Source of the DNA: Saprospirales bacterium
Lineage (GTDB): Bacteria; Bacteroidota; Bacteroidia; Chitinophagales; JADJOU01
Length of the DNA stretch: 7,222 bases
Assembly: GCA_947461165.1 (NCBI GenBank)
Contig: CANHJR010000062.1
Coordinates: 1 to 7,222, forward strand
Direction: 5' to 3'
Under the pieces are notes generated by a model. The model saw nothing but the letters and a program-made list of their open reading frames with translations. It was not told the origin of the DNA and did not search any database. The position numbers and the translations under genes were made by a program. Positions 6,688-7,222 of the stretch are shown one piece after another. Numbering within the stretch: the first letter of the stretch is position 1; the number at the start of each line of letters is the position of its first letter.

Positions 6688-7222
6688 CTATTTTAATCGA
6701 AAGGATTCACCGTCGAATTTTTCAACTAGATCTAGTTCTATCAATCGATCCAAAACACGCCTAATATAAACCTCTTTGAATTTTTCATTTATTATTATCA
6801 AATTTTGGATGTTGAGGCTGGGGGTTTCTTTCAAGGCTTTTAAAATAGCAATTCTAATTTCCAAAAAATCTCTCTCTGATATGGCAGTTTTGGCATTGGA
6901 TGCCAGGCATTTATCACAAACGCCGCATGCCTCTTGAACATCTTCTCCAAAGTACTTCAATAAAAATGATTGTCTGCAATCTAGATCTGACTTGGTGTAA
7001 TCTAGGATGGCGTTCCATTGCTCGGTTTTGGTTTTTTTACGGAGGTTGTATTGTTGATTGTCAAAGGGCATATTCGCCTGTGGTAGCTTATCTATTTGAA
7101 ACTGAATGGTTGGCTTATTGGTTGCCTCTTGATAGAAAATGACTTCCCATTTCTGGAGGTTTCGGAGCATTGTTCTTAGTTCGAATAGGTTGTAATGGTA
7201 GTTTTTTGCCAATTTGCCTAAG
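6688..7222 (-). CDS. recQ: C-terminal part of RecQ-family ATP-dependent DNA helicase (5' end outside window)
   Basis: The frame is open to the window edge, with 177 complete codons ending in TAG at 6688-6690; the TTG at 7212 is an internal Leu codon, not a start. The fragment begins after the helicase motor. LRNLQKWEVIFYQEATNKP and QYNLRKKTKTEQ lead into the RecQ zinc-binding module: Cys82 (DLDCRQSFLLKYFGE), then Cys99, Cys102 and Cys105 (ACGVCDKCL), all four ligands present. Residues about 117-177 form a helical, winged-helix-like end (FLEIRIAILKAL, RRVLDRLIELDLVEKFDGESF). No HRDC domain follows, so this is the short Bacteroidota RecQ type. RecQ unwinds DNA 3'-5' in recombination and replication-fork repair. 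The gene ends 82 bp before the barrel gene on the same strand; read-through is possible. Confidence 0.88.
   Translation of the reverse strand, partial: LGKLAKNYHYNLFELRTMLRNLQKWEVIFYQEATNKPTIQFQIDKLPQANMPFDNQQYNLRKKTKTEQWNAILDYTKSDLDCRQSFLLKYFGEDVQEACGVCDKCLASNAKTAISERDFLEIRIAILKALKETPSLNIQNLIIINEKFKEVYIRRVLDRLIELDLVEKFDGESFRLK

Noticed and set aside
6900..7142. Plus-strand 80-aa open frame opposite recQ.
   Set aside because: The minus strand clearly encodes the RecQ zinc module here; the plus frame has no recognisable domain or start signal.

Overview
The window looks like ordinary chromosomal sequence from an AT-rich member of the Bacteroidota. Four things point there: an outer-membrane barrel protein with an N-terminal carboxypeptidase-regulatory-like domain, a plug and a Gly-rich insert; a long NusB (308 aa) with an extra N-terminal region; a leucine-dehydrogenase-type enzyme of the sort common in that phylum; and a promoter of the phylum's TAnnTTTG type. 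Shine-Dalgarno sites are weak or absent, which also fits. The class cannot be fixed from this window.

Layout. The left part (1-2184) is on the plus strand: the 3' end of a gene that reads like a single-domain malic enzyme (1-141), a leucine/valine-type amino acid dehydrogenase (173-1258) and nusB (1258-2184). The three are tightly packed (31-bp gap, then a 1-bp TAATG overlap), so they are probably one transcript. The right part (2181-7222) is on the minus strand. In transcription order it holds the C-terminal part of a RecQ helicase (7222-6688, cut by the window edge), a large outer-membrane beta-barrel protein (6605-3732), a short DUF721/DciA-like protein (3714-3418) and a secreted LysM plus TPR-like protein (3446-2181). 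The two blocks meet tail to tail, with their stop codons sharing the palindrome TTAA at 2181-2184.

Function. The genes do not form one obvious pathway. Malic enzyme and the amino acid dehydrogenase both belong to central carbon and amino acid metabolism; both make reduced nicotinamide cofactor and a keto acid. NusB acts in rRNA transcription. RecQ and DUF721/DciA act on DNA. The barrel protein and the LysM protein are envelope proteins. A promoter-like sequence at 6626-6656 suggests that the barrel, DUF721 and LysM genes have their own transcript, separable from recQ.

No mobile element, CRISPR array, tRNA or rRNA was seen, and no stretch over 300 bp lacks a gene; the longest is the 82-bp recQ/barrel spacer. 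I found no convincing undescribed system. The points most worth a second look are the stop-on-stop convergent junction, the promoter that decides the barrel start, the uncharacterised N-terminal region of NusB and the LysM/TPR protein overlapping a DciA-like gene.
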